DNA of 64,000 nt from JACVRW01 sp034664085 (lineage in GTDB: Bacteria > Actinomycetota > Thermoleophilia > Solirubrobacterales > Thermoleophilaceae), in contig JAXDII010000018.1 in assembly GCA_034664085.1 (NCBI GenBank), positions 1-64,000 of the forward strand, written 5' to 3'. Below, piece after piece: positions 34,063 through 42,313 of the stretch (the stretch's first letter is position 1; the number at the start of each line of letters is the position of its first letter). The position numbers and the translations under genes are program-made. The notes under the pieces are model-generated. The model saw only the letters and a program-made list of their open reading frames with translations, searched no databases and had not been told where the DNA came from.

Positions 34063-34246
34063 CTAGCCCGGCTCCGCGTCGTACACCGCGCCGGCGGCCC
34101 GGGCCATGAGACGGTCGGCCATTTCCCGCCGCCGAACGCCATCTCCACCACGATCTCGCGGCGCTCGCACGGGCCATCGGGATCGAGCAGCGGGAGGGCG
34201 CGCTCGAGCACCGGCGTGGACGGCGCGCAACCGGGAGGTCCCGGAA

Positions 34247-34621
34247 GTGCAGGGCCCCGCCCTGGCGGCGTGGGCGCGCGTCTTCCTCAGCGGCCAGGCG
34301 GTCGTGTTCGCCATCCTCGGACTCGCCCTGCTCGTCGCCCGCGATGCCATGGTGGACGTCTACGCCTACTGCAGCTGGCGCTACTCCCGGCGCCGGACCT
34401 GGACGGAGCTGGCCGCGATCGTGCCGGCGATGCTCGTATTCACCGCTGGGACCGTCGTGGCCTCGCTCATGCACGACGAGCTGTTCTCGACCTCGGACCT
34501 GGCCACGTGGGTCTGGTTCGTGGGTTACGGGGGCGCCGCGGCCGTGTTGCTGGCGATGGGCGCGCGGACGCTGCCGGCCGCGCTGTCCGACCGGCCGGCC
34601 GCACCTGCGCCGGCGGTCTAG
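34247..34621 (+). CDS. Small three-helix membrane protein
   Basis: The 124 residues contain three probable membrane helices (VVFAILGLALLVARDAM; AAIVPAMLVFTAGTVVASL; VWFVGYGGAAAVLLAMGA). The GTG at 34247 with GGGAGG upstream is the likely start, rather than the longer open frame from 34106, which gives an Arg/Pro-rich nonsense N-terminus. No family recognised. Confidence 0.6.
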   Translation: MQGPALAAWARVFLSGQAVVFAILGLALLVARDAMVDVYAYCSWRYSRRRTWTELAAIVPAMLVFTAGTVVASLMHDELFSTSDLATWVWFVGYGGAAAVLLAMGARTLPAALSDRPAAPAPAV

Positions 34622-34661
34622 CCGGGCAGGGAAGCGCCGCCGTCCCGCCGAAACCCTTCCC

Positions 34662-34919
34662 GTGGCCTGCGTCTACCTGCTTCGCTGCGCCGACGACAGC
34701 CTCTACTGCGGGTGGACCACCGACATCGAGCGGCGCCTGGCGGCGCACGGCTCCGGCACCGCCAGCCGCTACACGCGCAGCCGCAGACCGGTCAGGCTCG
34801 CGGCGGTCATCTCGGTCGCCGACAGGTCCGCCGCGCTGCGCGAAGAGGCGCGCATCAAGCGCCTCCCCCGGGCGGCGAAGCTGGCTCTGATCGCGCAGCA
34901 GCCTCCGCCGAGCCGATGA
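34662..34919 (+). CDS. GIY-YIG domain protein (YhbQ/UPF0213-like)
   Basis: The 85 residues form a minimal GIY-YIG nuclease fold: VYLLRCADDSLYCGWTTD (the family's GIY and YIG strands in variant form), then ERRLAAHGSG and the R-EE-R pattern ending in KRLPRAAK. Stand-alone versions of this size are common and may process branched or damaged DNA. Start GTG. Its last 65 bases overlap the convergent DUF3303 gene. Confidence 0.85.
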   Translation: MACVYLLRCADDSLYCGWTTDIERRLAAHGSGTASRYTRSRRPVRLAAVISVADRSAALREEARIKRLPRAAKLALIAQQPPPSR

Positions 34920-35145
34920 CCGGCACGACCTCGAAGCGCGCGAGGTCACTCCACTCCGCGATCCACTCGTCGAAGAGGCTCGGGTCGTCGGTCTCCATCA
35001 GCTGAAAGCAGCGGTCGAGTCGGCTCGCGTCGATCCAGCTGTCCAGGTACAGGAGACCCGGCGGCAGCATGCGGCCGCGTTCGGCGGCCCGCGAGTAGAC
35101 CGGACGCGGACCGTGCGTGAACGTCTCGATCACCATGTAGCGCAC
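34855..35145 (-). CDS. DUF3303-family protein
   Basis: The 96 residues match DUF3303: YMVIETF at the N-terminus, then RAAERGRMLPPGLLYLDSWI, CFQLMETDD, and a WSDLARFEVVPV ending. The start is GTG with AGGAGGAG upstream. The small alpha/beta-barrel-like family has no known function. Its 3' end overlaps the GIY-YIG gene on the other strand. Confidence 0.82.
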   Translation of the reverse strand: MRYMVIETFTHGPRPVYSRAAERGRMLPPGLLYLDSWIDASRLDRCFQLMETDDPSLFDEWIAEWSDLARFEVVPVIGSAEAAARSEPASPPGGGA

Positions 35146-35290
35146 CTGCTCCTCCTCTGCTCGAACGCAACAGTCTGAAGCGGGCGCCTCTCGAAGTCCT
35201 TCGGCGCCGTGCAGCCCTCCACGGTGCCTCGCTCTCGTGGCGCTCGTGCGAGATCGTCGGCGTCATCGCTGTGAACGGACCGACCAGCTG

Positions 35291-36580
35291 ATGGCCAGGT
35301 GCCTGAAGGACGCGCCGTCGCCGCGGACCTCGGCCAGCGAAGAGGTCGAGCGGACGGTCTCCGAGATGCTGAAGCGCATCGGCTCCGGCGGCGCGCGCGC
35401 GATTCGCGACTACTCGCGCATGCTCGACGGCTGGGACCCGCCCTCCTTTCGCGTCGGCGCTCGCGAGATCGCCGACGCGGAGTCGCGCGTCTCGGACGAG
35501 CTGAAGCAGCACATCACCTTCGCGCAGGAGCAGGTTCGCGGCTTCGCGCGCGCCCAGCGCGACACGCTGTGCGACCTCGAGGTCGAGACCCTCCCGGGCG
35601 TGGTGCTGGGCCACCGGCACATCCCGGTCGACGCCGTGGGGTCGTACGTGCCGGGCGGCCGCTACCCGATGCTGGCCTCGTCGTTCATGACCGTCGTGGT
35701 GCCCAAGGTCGCCGGCGTCGGCCGGGTCGTGGCCTGCGCGCCGCCCTTCCGGGGCGAGGGCATCCACCCAGCGATGCTGTACGCGATGAGCACGTCGGGG
35801 GCGGACGAGATCGTCTGCCTCGGGGGTGTCCAGGGACTTGCCGCGCTCGCGTTCGGCCTGGACGGCGAGATCGAGCCGGTCGACATGATCGTGGGCGCGG
35901 GCAACGCCTATGTCGCGGAGGCGAAGCGCCAGCTGTTCGGGGAGGTGGGCATCGACCTGCTCGCGGGCCCCACCGAGATCCTCGTGGTCGCCGACGACGG
36001 CGCCGACCCCGACATCGTTGCGGCCGACCTGCTCGGCCAGGCGGAGCACGGGCCGACCAGCCAGGCGGTGTTCATCTCCACCTCGCGGCGGCTCGCCGAA
36101 GCGGTGCTCCAGCGGCTCGACGCGCTGCTCGAGACCTGGCCGACCGCGGAGACCGCCGGAAAGGCGTGGGCCGACTACGGCATCGCGGTCGTCGCCGAAG
36201 GCGACGAGGAGGCGATCGAGCTGGTCAACGCGTACGCGTCCGAGCACCTCGAGGTGCACGTGCGGCCGGACCGGCTCGACGACTGGTTCGCCCAGCTGCG
36301 CAACTACGGCTCGCTCTTCCTCGGCGACCAGGCCACCGTCGTCTATGGCGACAAGGCGATCGGCACCAACCACGTCCTCCCCACCTCGCGGGCGGCCCGC
36401 TACACCGGCGGGCTGTGGGTCGGGAAGTTCCTGAAGACCTGCACCTACCAGCGCTTGACCGAAGAGGGCACCCGGCTGGTCGCGCCCGCCGCGGCGGCCA
36501 TCTCGGACGCCGAGATGATGGCCGGCCACGCCATCACGGCCCGGATGCGGCTCGACCGCCTCGTTCGCGGGGCGGAGTGA
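35291..36580 (+). CDS. Histidinol-dehydrogenase-family enzyme, HpsN-like (sulfopropanediol dehydrogenase subgroup)
   Basis: The protein is about 429 residues and has the HisD fold (VGSYVPGGRYPML, GNAYVAEAKRQLFG, LLGQAEHGPTSQAV, ASEHLEVHV, GTNHVLPTSRAARYTGG). From memory of HpsN, which oxidises 2,3-dihydroxypropane-1-sulfonate to sulfolactate, the resemblance is stronger than to biosynthetic HisD: short N-terminus, LDGW, FRGQGIHP-like FRGEGIHP. There is no his operon around it. An SDR gene follows with a GTGA overlap. Sulfonate substrate is a hypothesis only; other polyols are possible. Confidence 0.85.
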   Translation: MARCLKDAPSPRTSASEEVERTVSEMLKRIGSGGARAIRDYSRMLDGWDPPSFRVGAREIADAESRVSDELKQHITFAQEQVRGFARAQRDTLCDLEVETLPGVVLGHRHIPVDAVGSYVPGGRYPMLASSFMTVVVPKVAGVGRVVACAPPFRGEGIHPAMLYAMSTSGADEIVCLGGVQGLAALAFGLDGEIEPVDMIVGAGNAYVAEAKRQLFGEVGIDLLAGPTEILVVADDGADPDIVAADLLGQAEHGPTSQAVFISTSRRLAEAVLQRLDALLETWPTAETAGKAWADYGIAVVAEGDEEAIELVNAYASEHLEVHVRPDRLDDWFAQLRNYGSLFLGDQATVVYGDKAIGTNHVLPTSRAARYTGGLWVGKFLKTCTYQRLTEEGTRLVAPAAAAISDAEMMAGHAITARMRLDRLVRGAE

Positions 36581-37326
36581 CCAGCCGCTTCCGCCTCGAC
36601 GGCAAGGTCGCGGTCGTGACCGGCGCCGGCCGGGGCATCGGCCGGGCGACGGCGATCGCGCTGGCCGAAGCCGGCGCCGACGTCGCCGCGATCAGCCGGA
36701 CGGCGGCGGACGTCGAGGGCGTGGCCGGGGAGATCCGCGCGCTCGGGCGCCGCGCCTGGGCGCTTCCGTGCGACGTCACGAGCGCCGCCGCGACCGAGGC
36801 GGCGCTCCGGGAGCTGCCGGCACTCGACGTGCTCGTCAACAGCGCGGGCACGAACGTGCCGGAGCCGTTCGTCGACGTGAGCGCCGAGAACCTGGCCCAC
36901 GTGATGGACGTCAACGTGGTGGCGACGTTCACGACCTCCCAGATCGCGGTCCGGCGCATGACCGAGGCGGGCGCGGGCAGCATCGTGAACCTGTCCTCGC
37001 AGATGGGCCACGTGGGTGCGCCGCGGCGAACCGTCTACTGCCTGACCAAGCACGCCATCGAAGGCCTGACGAAGGCGCTGGCGCTGGAGCTGGCGGGCCT
37101 GGGCATTCGCGTCAACTCGGTCGCTCCGACGTTCATCGACACGCCCATGACGCGTCCGTTCTTCAAGGACGCGGCGTTCAAGAGCGAGGTGGTCGCGCGC
37201 ATTCCCCTCGGACGCATCGGCCACGTCGACGACGTGACGGGCGCCGTCGTCTACCTGGCCTCGCCGGCGTCCGCCCTGGTCACCGGCACTTCCCTCTTGG
37301 TCGACGGCGGCTGGACCGCCCAATGA
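36577..37326 (+). CDS. Short-chain dehydrogenase/reductase paired with the HpsN-like enzyme
   Basis: The 249-residue classical SDR has the cofactor loop TGAGRGIGRAT, NSAGT, catalytic Ser in NLSSQMGHV and YxxxK as YCLTK, plus a C-terminal LLVDGGWTAQ. The GTG start overlaps the previous stop. In the dihydroxypropanesulfonate pathway an SDR (HpsO) works beside HpsN, so the pair is suggestive, but SDRs are too common for this to be proof. Confidence 0.9.
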   Translation: MTSRFRLDGKVAVVTGAGRGIGRATAIALAEAGADVAAISRTAADVEGVAGEIRALGRRAWALPCDVTSAAATEAALRELPALDVLVNSAGTNVPEPFVDVSAENLAHVMDVNVVATFTTSQIAVRRMTEAGAGSIVNLSSQMGHVGAPRRTVYCLTKHAIEGLTKALALELAGLGIRVNSVAPTFIDTPMTRPFFKDAAFKSEVVARIPLGRIGHVDDVTGAVVYLASPASALVTGTSLLVDGGWTAQ

Positions 37327-37329
37327 GCT

Positions 37330-37725
37330 CTAGCCGCGGAGCTGCGAGAGCAGGCCCAGCAGGTCGACCTGGTCCCATGCCTGGGCGATCATCCCGTCCT
37401 CGATCCGCAGGATGGCGGTCGAGGTGAACTCCACCTGCTTGCCCGTTCCCTCCACCCCGAGAAACTCCGCGTCGTGCGTGCCCCACCAGCGCTGGTGGGC
37501 CGTCACCAGGTCGCCTTCGGCCAGCTTGATCAGGATCTCGCTCTGGAGGTCGGGAAACGCAGTCAGGAAGGCCTGAACCCGCTGCCGCTGTCCGTCCCGC
37601 CCGCGCGGCTCGCCGTTGTGGACGAAGTCCGGGACCAGCAGGCGGTCGATCGCGTCGAGGTCCTGGCCGTTGATGACCTCGGCGTAGAAGCTGCGAACGA
37701 GCTCCTTGTTGGCTTCCAGCGACAT
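37330..37725 (-). CDS. SnoaL-like ester cyclase family protein
   Basis: The 131 residues have the SnoaL/ester-cyclase pattern (LVRSFYAEVINGQDLDAIDRLLVPDFVHN, GTHDAEFLGVEGTGKQVEF, DQVDLLGLLSQL). The ATG follows AGGAGAG. It is convergent with the SDR and 3 bases from it. Function unknown; many members bind small hydrophobic compounds. Confidence 0.85.
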   Translation of the reverse strand: MSLEANKELVRSFYAEVINGQDLDAIDRLLVPDFVHNGEPRGRDGQRQRVQAFLTAFPDLQSEILIKLAEGDLVTAHQRWWGTHDAEFLGVEGTGKQVEFTSTAILRIEDGMIAQAWDQVDLLGLLSQLRG

Positions 37726-37880
37726 GCGGCTCTCCTATCGATGTCACGCTCTGGGCGTGCGCGTGCGAGGTACAGGGTGATGGATCCGGCGGTGGGCAAG
37801 TGGGGGTCCATAGACCCCTAAAGACATCAGTTCTGGCGTAGATGTTGACGCGGCCCGGCTGACCCGGATACGGTCGCCCG

Positions 37881-38894
37881 GTGTACCGATTGGGGTCGGT
37901 CACCGTTGCGCTCTCGCTCGTCGGGCTCGCGCTGGCTGCTCCGTCTCAGGGCGCCTCGATGGTCTTCATCAAGAAGAGCAACGTCTGGATGGCGAAGGCG
38001 GACGGCTCGGGTCAGGTCCGCCTGACGCGGGACGGCAGCCGGGGCAACCCGTACTACTCGCCCAGCATCGCCGACAACGGGACGATCGTCGCTCTCAGGA
38101 GCGTCTTCCTGCACTCGTTCCGTCCGAACGGACAGCGGATCGTCCCGGCACGCCAGTGGGCGATCAACCCGTCGCCGAGCCTCTCTACCGAGCCGTTCTT
38201 CGTGGATCTCTCTCCCAACGGCCGTATCGCTGCCACCCAGAACGCGGTCTACTCGACCTTCTACGACCCGCGCACGTCGGAGACGCGTCCCACGGTGTCG
38301 GCCTGGTTCACCGACTTCTTCGACTTCCGGAGGCGACCGCCAAGGGAGCTCGGGCTGACGGACGGCTACTACGACTACAACTATCCAGCGTGGATCGACT
38401 CGCAGCGTGTGCTCACCACCAGCTACGGGATCTTCAACGCCCACATCTTCACGAACCGGGTCGGCCAGCGGACGAGGGGCGTCGACTTCTACCGCGACCC
38501 GGGCCGTGACCCGAATACCGGCACCAATTCCTACGTCCTCGCCGACGCCGAGCTGACGCGCCGCCGCGACAAGTTCGCGGTCATGCGCCGGCCGCTCCAG
38601 ACCGACACGGCGAACCTGAGCGTCGCCACGATCCAGATCTACCGGACCGGCAACCCGTCGACCGCGTCCGAGCCGCTCTGCGCGATCGGTCCTGGGCGCA
38701 GGATCGGCCCAGAGCCCGACCCGTCCTGGTCGCCCGACGGGAAGACGCTCGTGTGGTCCGAGAACGGCCGCGGGCTGTTCTCGACGCCGGTGACCTCGGC
38801 CTCCGGCTGCGGCCTGCGCCCCAGACTGATCGTCCGAGGCGCGCACTCGCCCGACCTGAGCAAGGCGAAGACGCCGCGTCGCCAGCGGAGCTGA
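37881..38894 (+). CDS. Secreted TolB-like beta-propeller protein
   Basis: The 337 residues start with a signal peptide (VALSLVGLALAAPSQGA) and then repeat blades of the TolB/WD40-like type (VWMAKADGSGQVRLTRDGS, PSWSPDGKTLVW). It starts with GTG and ends with a basic tail (KTPRRQRS). Such proteins are exported and bind ligands or proteins; no enzyme motif is visible. Confidence 0.75.
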   Translation: MYRLGSVTVALSLVGLALAAPSQGASMVFIKKSNVWMAKADGSGQVRLTRDGSRGNPYYSPSIADNGTIVALRSVFLHSFRPNGQRIVPARQWAINPSPSLSTEPFFVDLSPNGRIAATQNAVYSTFYDPRTSETRPTVSAWFTDFFDFRRRPPRELGLTDGYYDYNYPAWIDSQRVLTTSYGIFNAHIFTNRVGQRTRGVDFYRDPGRDPNTGTNSYVLADAELTRRRDKFAVMRRPLQTDTANLSVATIQIYRTGNPSTASEPLCAIGPGRRIGPEPDPSWSPDGKTLVWSENGRGLFSTPVTSASGCGLRPRLIVRGAHSPDLSKAKTPRRQRS

Positions 38895-38999
38895 GCCGCC
38901 AGTCCCGGCAGGCGACGGCACGCACGCGCGGCCAGCCGGCCCCTACCCCCACCGCGCGGCTCCTTGACTGCGGCGACCCGGCGCGGCAAGCTGCGCCGC

Positions 39000-39797
39000 A
39001 TGGGGGATCCTCCCGGCGCGGCGACGTTCCGCACGCCGGCAGAAGCGTACGACGGCCTCGTCGGTCGCTATAGCCGTGAGCTGGGGCGTGCGCTGGTCGC
39101 AGCCGCGGGGGTGCAGCCCGGTGACCGCGCCGTCGACGTCGGGTGCGGCCCCGGGGCCCTGACGGCCGAGCTCGTCGACGTGCTTGGCGCCGAGCGGGTG
39201 GCGGCGGTCGACCCGTCGGAGCCGTTCGTGGAGGCCTGCCGCCAACGCCAGCCGGGCGTGCGTGTGGAGGTGGGCGCCGCCGAGGCGCTGCCCTTCGAGG
39301 ACGATGCGTTCGACCACGCGCTGGCCCAGCTCGTCGTGAACTTCATGACCGATCCGCAGGCCGGGGTGCGCGAGATGTGCCGGATCACTCGCAGCGGCGG
39401 CACGATCACGGCTGCCGTGTGGGACTACGCCGGCGAGATGACGCTGCTGCGGCGGTTCTGGGATGCGGCTGGGGCGCTGGACCCCTCCGCCGCAGAGGTG
39501 GACGAGGGACGCACCATGCCGTTCTCCTCCCCCGGCCAGCTCGACGAGCTCTGGTCGGCGGTCGGGCTCGTCGGCGTGCGCGGATCCGCGGTGGTCGTCA
39601 GCGCCGGCTACGAGGGCTTCGAGGACCTGTGGCAGCCGCTGGAGCGCGGCGTCGCGCCCTCGGGCGCCTACGCAACATCGCTCGCGCCCGAGCGCCGGGC
39701 GGCCCTGAAGAAGGAGTTCCGCGTTCGCCTTGGCGTCGAGAACGAGCCGTTCCGGCTGACGGCACGCGCTTGGCTCGCGACCGGCCGAGTGCCCTGA
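39000..39797 (+). CDS. Class I SAM-dependent methyltransferase
   Basis: The 265 residues contain motif I VDVGCGPGALTAEL, an acidic motif II VAAVDPSEPF, and motif III DALAQLVVNFMTDP-like sequence. The family is the UbiE/MerR-neighbour type of small-molecule methyltransferase. I used the ATG at 39000; a TTG 36 bases earlier is possible. Its stop is one base from the pseudogene fragment on the other strand. Confidence 0.87.
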   Translation: MGDPPGAATFRTPAEAYDGLVGRYSRELGRALVAAAGVQPGDRAVDVGCGPGALTAELVDVLGAERVAAVDPSEPFVEACRQRQPGVRVEVGAAEALPFEDDAFDHALAQLVVNFMTDPQAGVREMCRITRSGGTITAAVWDYAGEMTLLRRFWDAAGALDPSAAEVDEGRTMPFSSPGQLDELWSAVGLVGVRGSAVVVSAGYEGFEDLWQPLERGVAPSGAYATSLAPERRAALKKEFRVRLGVENEPFRLTARAWLATGRVP

Positions 39798-39798
39798 T

Positions 39799-39897
39799 CT
39801 ACTTGTCGCCGGGCGGGTGGGCGCGGCAGAACTCGCGCACCGCCTCGTTGAACCGCTGAGGCTGCTCGAGGTCCGGGAGGAAGGGTGGGAACGAACT
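39799..39897 (-). pseudogene. C-terminal remnant of an alpha/beta hydrolase
   Basis: Only the last 27 or so codons remain: LPDLEQPQRFNEAVREFC and a short tail to a stop. This is the characteristic end of alpha/beta hydrolases (the final His region followed by LEQPxxFN). No homology continues upstream, so the 5' nine-tenths of the gene are gone. It abuts the start-less epimerase gene on the plus strand. Confidence 0.6.
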
Positions 39898-39939
39898 CCT
39901 CCGCGGGCGCGCCGGCATCTGCCGGGGTAACCTCGACCG

Positions 39940-40845
39940 ATCGCGACAAGGGCTCTCGTCACCGGGGCCACCGGGTTCATCGGCGGCCGCCTCGCCGACG
40001 CGCTGAGTGGGACGGGCGCTCGCGTCCGCTGTCTCGTGCGCGACCCTTCCAGAGCGCTGCACCTGGAGCGAAAGGGCTACGAGCTGCGCGAAGGCGACGT
40101 GAACGATTCGCGCAGCCTCGAGCGCGTGGGCGCCGACATCGACGTCGCCTACTACCTGATCCACGCGATGGCCGGCGGCGCGGGCTTTGACGAGCGCGAG
40201 CGAGAAGGGGCCCGCAACTTCGCGCGGATGGCCAGGGCCGAGGGCATTCGCAGGGTCGTCTATCTCGGCGGGCTTGGAGACGCCGGTGCCTCCAAGCACC
40301 TCCGGAGCCGTCACGAGACGGCTCGGGTGCTGGCCTCCGAGGGGCCGCCGCTCACCTACTTCCGGGCGGCGATGGTGGTGGGCGCCGAAAGCGAGTCCTA
40401 CCGCACCCTTCGCTACCTGGTGAAGAGGCTGCCCGTGATGATCGCCCCGGCGTGGCTGAAGACCGCCACGCAGCCGATAGGCATCGACGACGTGGTCGAG
40501 TACCTGCGCCGAGCACCGGAGGTCCCCGAGTCAGAGGGACGGGAGGTGCAGATCGGCGGCCCGGACGTGCTCTCCTACGGGGACATGCTGGACCGGATGG
40601 CGGTGGCGATGGGCACCCGCCCGCGGCCGAAGCTTCCGGTTCCCCTCCTCACGCCGGGGTTGTCGGCTCTTTGGCTCGGCCTCGTCACTCCCGTTGATAC
40701 GAAGGTCGCTCGCCCGCTGGTCGAGGGTCTCACCACCGCGACGACCGTCACCGACGCTTCCGGCGCCGAGCCCTTCGGCATCGCTCCGCAGCCCTTCGAC
40801 GAGACCCTGCGGCGCGCGCTTCAGGAGGACGAGACGGGGAGCTAG
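39940..40845 (+). CDS. NAD(P)-binding epimerase-like protein (YbjT/NmrA type), start codon missing
   Basis: The 300-codon frame encodes a full extended SDR: LVTGATGFIGGRLADAL, CLVRDPSRALHL, YYLIHAM, VYLGGLGD and a long C-terminal part. The Rossmann motif starts within 10 codons of an in-frame TAA (39928-39930), and no ATG, GTG, TTG or CTG lies between; only ATC at 39940. The first GTG (40036) would remove the cofactor site. Either a rare start is used, or the promoter and start were deleted with the neighbouring hydrolase. The body itself is intact. Confidence 0.65.
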   Translation: MATRALVTGATGFIGGRLADALSGTGARVRCLVRDPSRALHLERKGYELREGDVNDSRSLERVGADIDVAYYLIHAMAGGAGFDEREREGARNFARMARAEGIRRVVYLGGLGDAGASKHLRSRHETARVLASEGPPLTYFRAAMVVGAESESYRTLRYLVKRLPVMIAPAWLKTATQPIGIDDVVEYLRRAPEVPESEGREVQIGGPDVLSYGDMLDRMAVAMGTRPRPKLPVPLLTPGLSALWLGLVTPVDTKVARPLVEGLTTATTVTDASGAEPFGIAPQPFDETLRRALQEDETGS

Positions 40846-40866
40846 GCGGGCGCGGCCGGCCCCGCA

Positions 40867-41073
40867 TCACGACCTGTCGTGCACGGCGCGACTAGCGCCG
40901 TCGCTCACCCCTTGTGCGTCGATCTGCTTGGCCCCCGCCCTCGAGACCAGGCCCGTGTGAGCGCACCACAGACACCCCCGCTCGCATGAACAGCTGACGA
41001 ACGAGCGGGGAAAGGCACTCTGGTTGAGCAGCCGCCGCTCGCGGTCGAGCGTCAATTCGTCAACGGCAGTCAT
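40867..41073 (-). CDS. Small Cys-rich protein downstream of the STAS gene
   Basis: The 68-residue frame overlaps the STAS stop as ATGA and contains SCSCERGCLWCAH, four cysteines in CxCx3Cx2C, which could bind zinc. The rest is unremarkable and I recognise no family. The overlap and the cysteine pattern are the only support, so it may be spurious. Confidence 0.35.
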   Translation of the reverse strand: MTAVDELTLDRERRLLNQSAFPRSFVSCSCERGCLWCAHTGLVSRAGAKQIDAQGVSDGASRAVHDRS

Positions 41074-41414
41074 GCCTTGCCCTCAGGCTCATCGATCATC
41101 TTGAGCTTCTCTCCGGCGCGGGTGAGCGTGAAGACACGGTTCGCCGTTCCGCGCGGCCTTACCACCACCAGCTCGAAAGCCCGGGCACGCGCTCCCTCAT
41201 TCGCTCTGATGATCGTTCGCAGACCGGCCACGTCGAGGAAGGTGACACGCCGCAGGTCGAACACGACCCGCCTGGCCGCAGCAGCTTCGAAGACCGGGCC
41301 GAGCGCCTGTTCGACGCGGCCCACAGCCGCCAGGTCGAACTCGCCCATCAGGCGCAAGAACAAAGTGGACCCCCGCTCCTCGACGGCAAGCTGGAAGCGA
41401 TCAACAAATGCCAC
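41070..41414 (-). CDS. STAS-domain protein (anti-sigma-factor antagonist-like) lacking the phosphoserine
   Basis: The 114 residues form a STAS fold: VEERGSTLFLRLMGEFDLAAV, VVFDLRRVTFLDVAGLRTI. In SpoIIAA-like antagonists the loop is DSSG, and the Ser before Gly is phosphorylated; here it reads DVAG, with Ala63. It therefore may not be switched by a serine kinase. I chose the GTG at 41412-41414 (GGGAGAG upstream). No anti-sigma kinase gene is nearby. Confidence 0.8.
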   Translation of the reverse strand: MAFVDRFQLAVEERGSTLFLRLMGEFDLAAVGRVEQALGPVFEAAAARRVVFDLRRVTFLDVAGLRTIIRANEGARARAFELVVVRPRGTANRVFTLTRAGEKLKMIDEPEGKA

Positions 41415-41571
41415 GACCGGCTCAACTCTCCCGACCCCTCCAGAGCGGCGACCAAGGGCGGAGGGGACGAAGAGGACCCTCGGGCTCGCGCTGCACTCCC
41501 ACGCTACTCCGACTCCGTCCCCGCACAGCCCCGAGCCCCCAAACTGCCCGCAAGGAGCGCGAATCCCGAAC

Positions 41572-41862
41572 TCAGCCGTCCGGCAGCGCTGCCGCCGCGT
41601 CGCGCACGGCGGCCACGAGCGCCTGTGTAGACGGGCGCGCGGCGTCTGCGGCGCGCGTGACGGCGAAGATGGCTCGGCTCTCGGCCCCCTCGGCAATGCG
41701 GCGCAGCGCTATGCCCGGATGGCGGCCCGGCAGGACGAGGTCGGGCAGCAGCGCGGCCATCCCCACGTGGCCGGTCGTCCAGGCCTCGCCGGCGAGCTCG
41801 GCAAGCGGCACGGCGTCCTGGTGCCGGCGCGCGACCGGGTGCCGGCTCGATCCGATGGGCAG
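41572..41862 (-). pseudogene. C-terminal fragment of a LysR-type regulator
   Basis: About 96 codons remain, reading HPVARRHQDAVPLAELAGEAW, then a long ending with ALRRIAEGAESRAIFAVTRAAD. This is the last third of the LysR effector domain. The DNA-binding domain and most of the sensor are absent. The fragment's broken end meets the truncated EamA fragment on the plus strand within about 10 bases. Confidence 0.65.
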
Positions 41863-42313
41863 CGCGCTCGGGCTCGGGGCAGCGGTCGTCTACAGCACCT
41901 ACATCCACGTCAGCGAGGGGATCGTCAGGCGCGTGCGGCCGTGCGTGCTCTCTGCGCTCGTCTGCACCGGCGCGACCGCGTCCCTGACCGTCGTCGCAGC
42001 GCTGTTGGGCGACCTGCATCCGGGCGAGCTCACGGTCGCCGGGTGGGGCTGGCTCGCCTGCCTCGCCGTGGTCTCGACCGTCGCCTCGATCAGCCTCTTC
42101 TTTGCCGGCCCGCGGCGCGTCGGGCCGACGACCGCCTCGATCCTCGCAACGGTGGAGCCGCTCGTGACCGTGCTGCTCGCCTTTCTCGCCTTCGGTGAGA
42201 CGCTCGGGGGGGTCCAGATCGTCGGCGGCGCTCTCGTGCTTGCCGCGGTGCTCACGCTGGAGCTACGTTCAACGAAGGTGATCCGAAGGAGGACGGCATG
42301 CGCAGAGACCTAG
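41855..42313 (+). pseudogene. C-terminal half of an EamA-family transporter
   Basis: The 152 codons encode one EamA repeat with five helices (ALGLGAAVVYSTYIHVSEG; GPRRVGPTTASILATVEPLV; FGETLGGVQIVGGALVL). Normal members have two repeats, so the first half is missing. An ATG exists at the junction, so a half-size product could be made. The 3' end overlaps the start of the next SDR gene by 16 bases, and that gene's ribosome site lies inside it. Confidence 0.65.

Noticed and set aside
34063..34246. Possible remnant of another gene on the minus strand (MADRLMARAAGAVYDAEPG before a stop, with VLERALPLLDPDG in a different frame)
   Set aside because: The two coding-like pieces are in different frames and neither matches a family I know; too short to claim a pseudogene.
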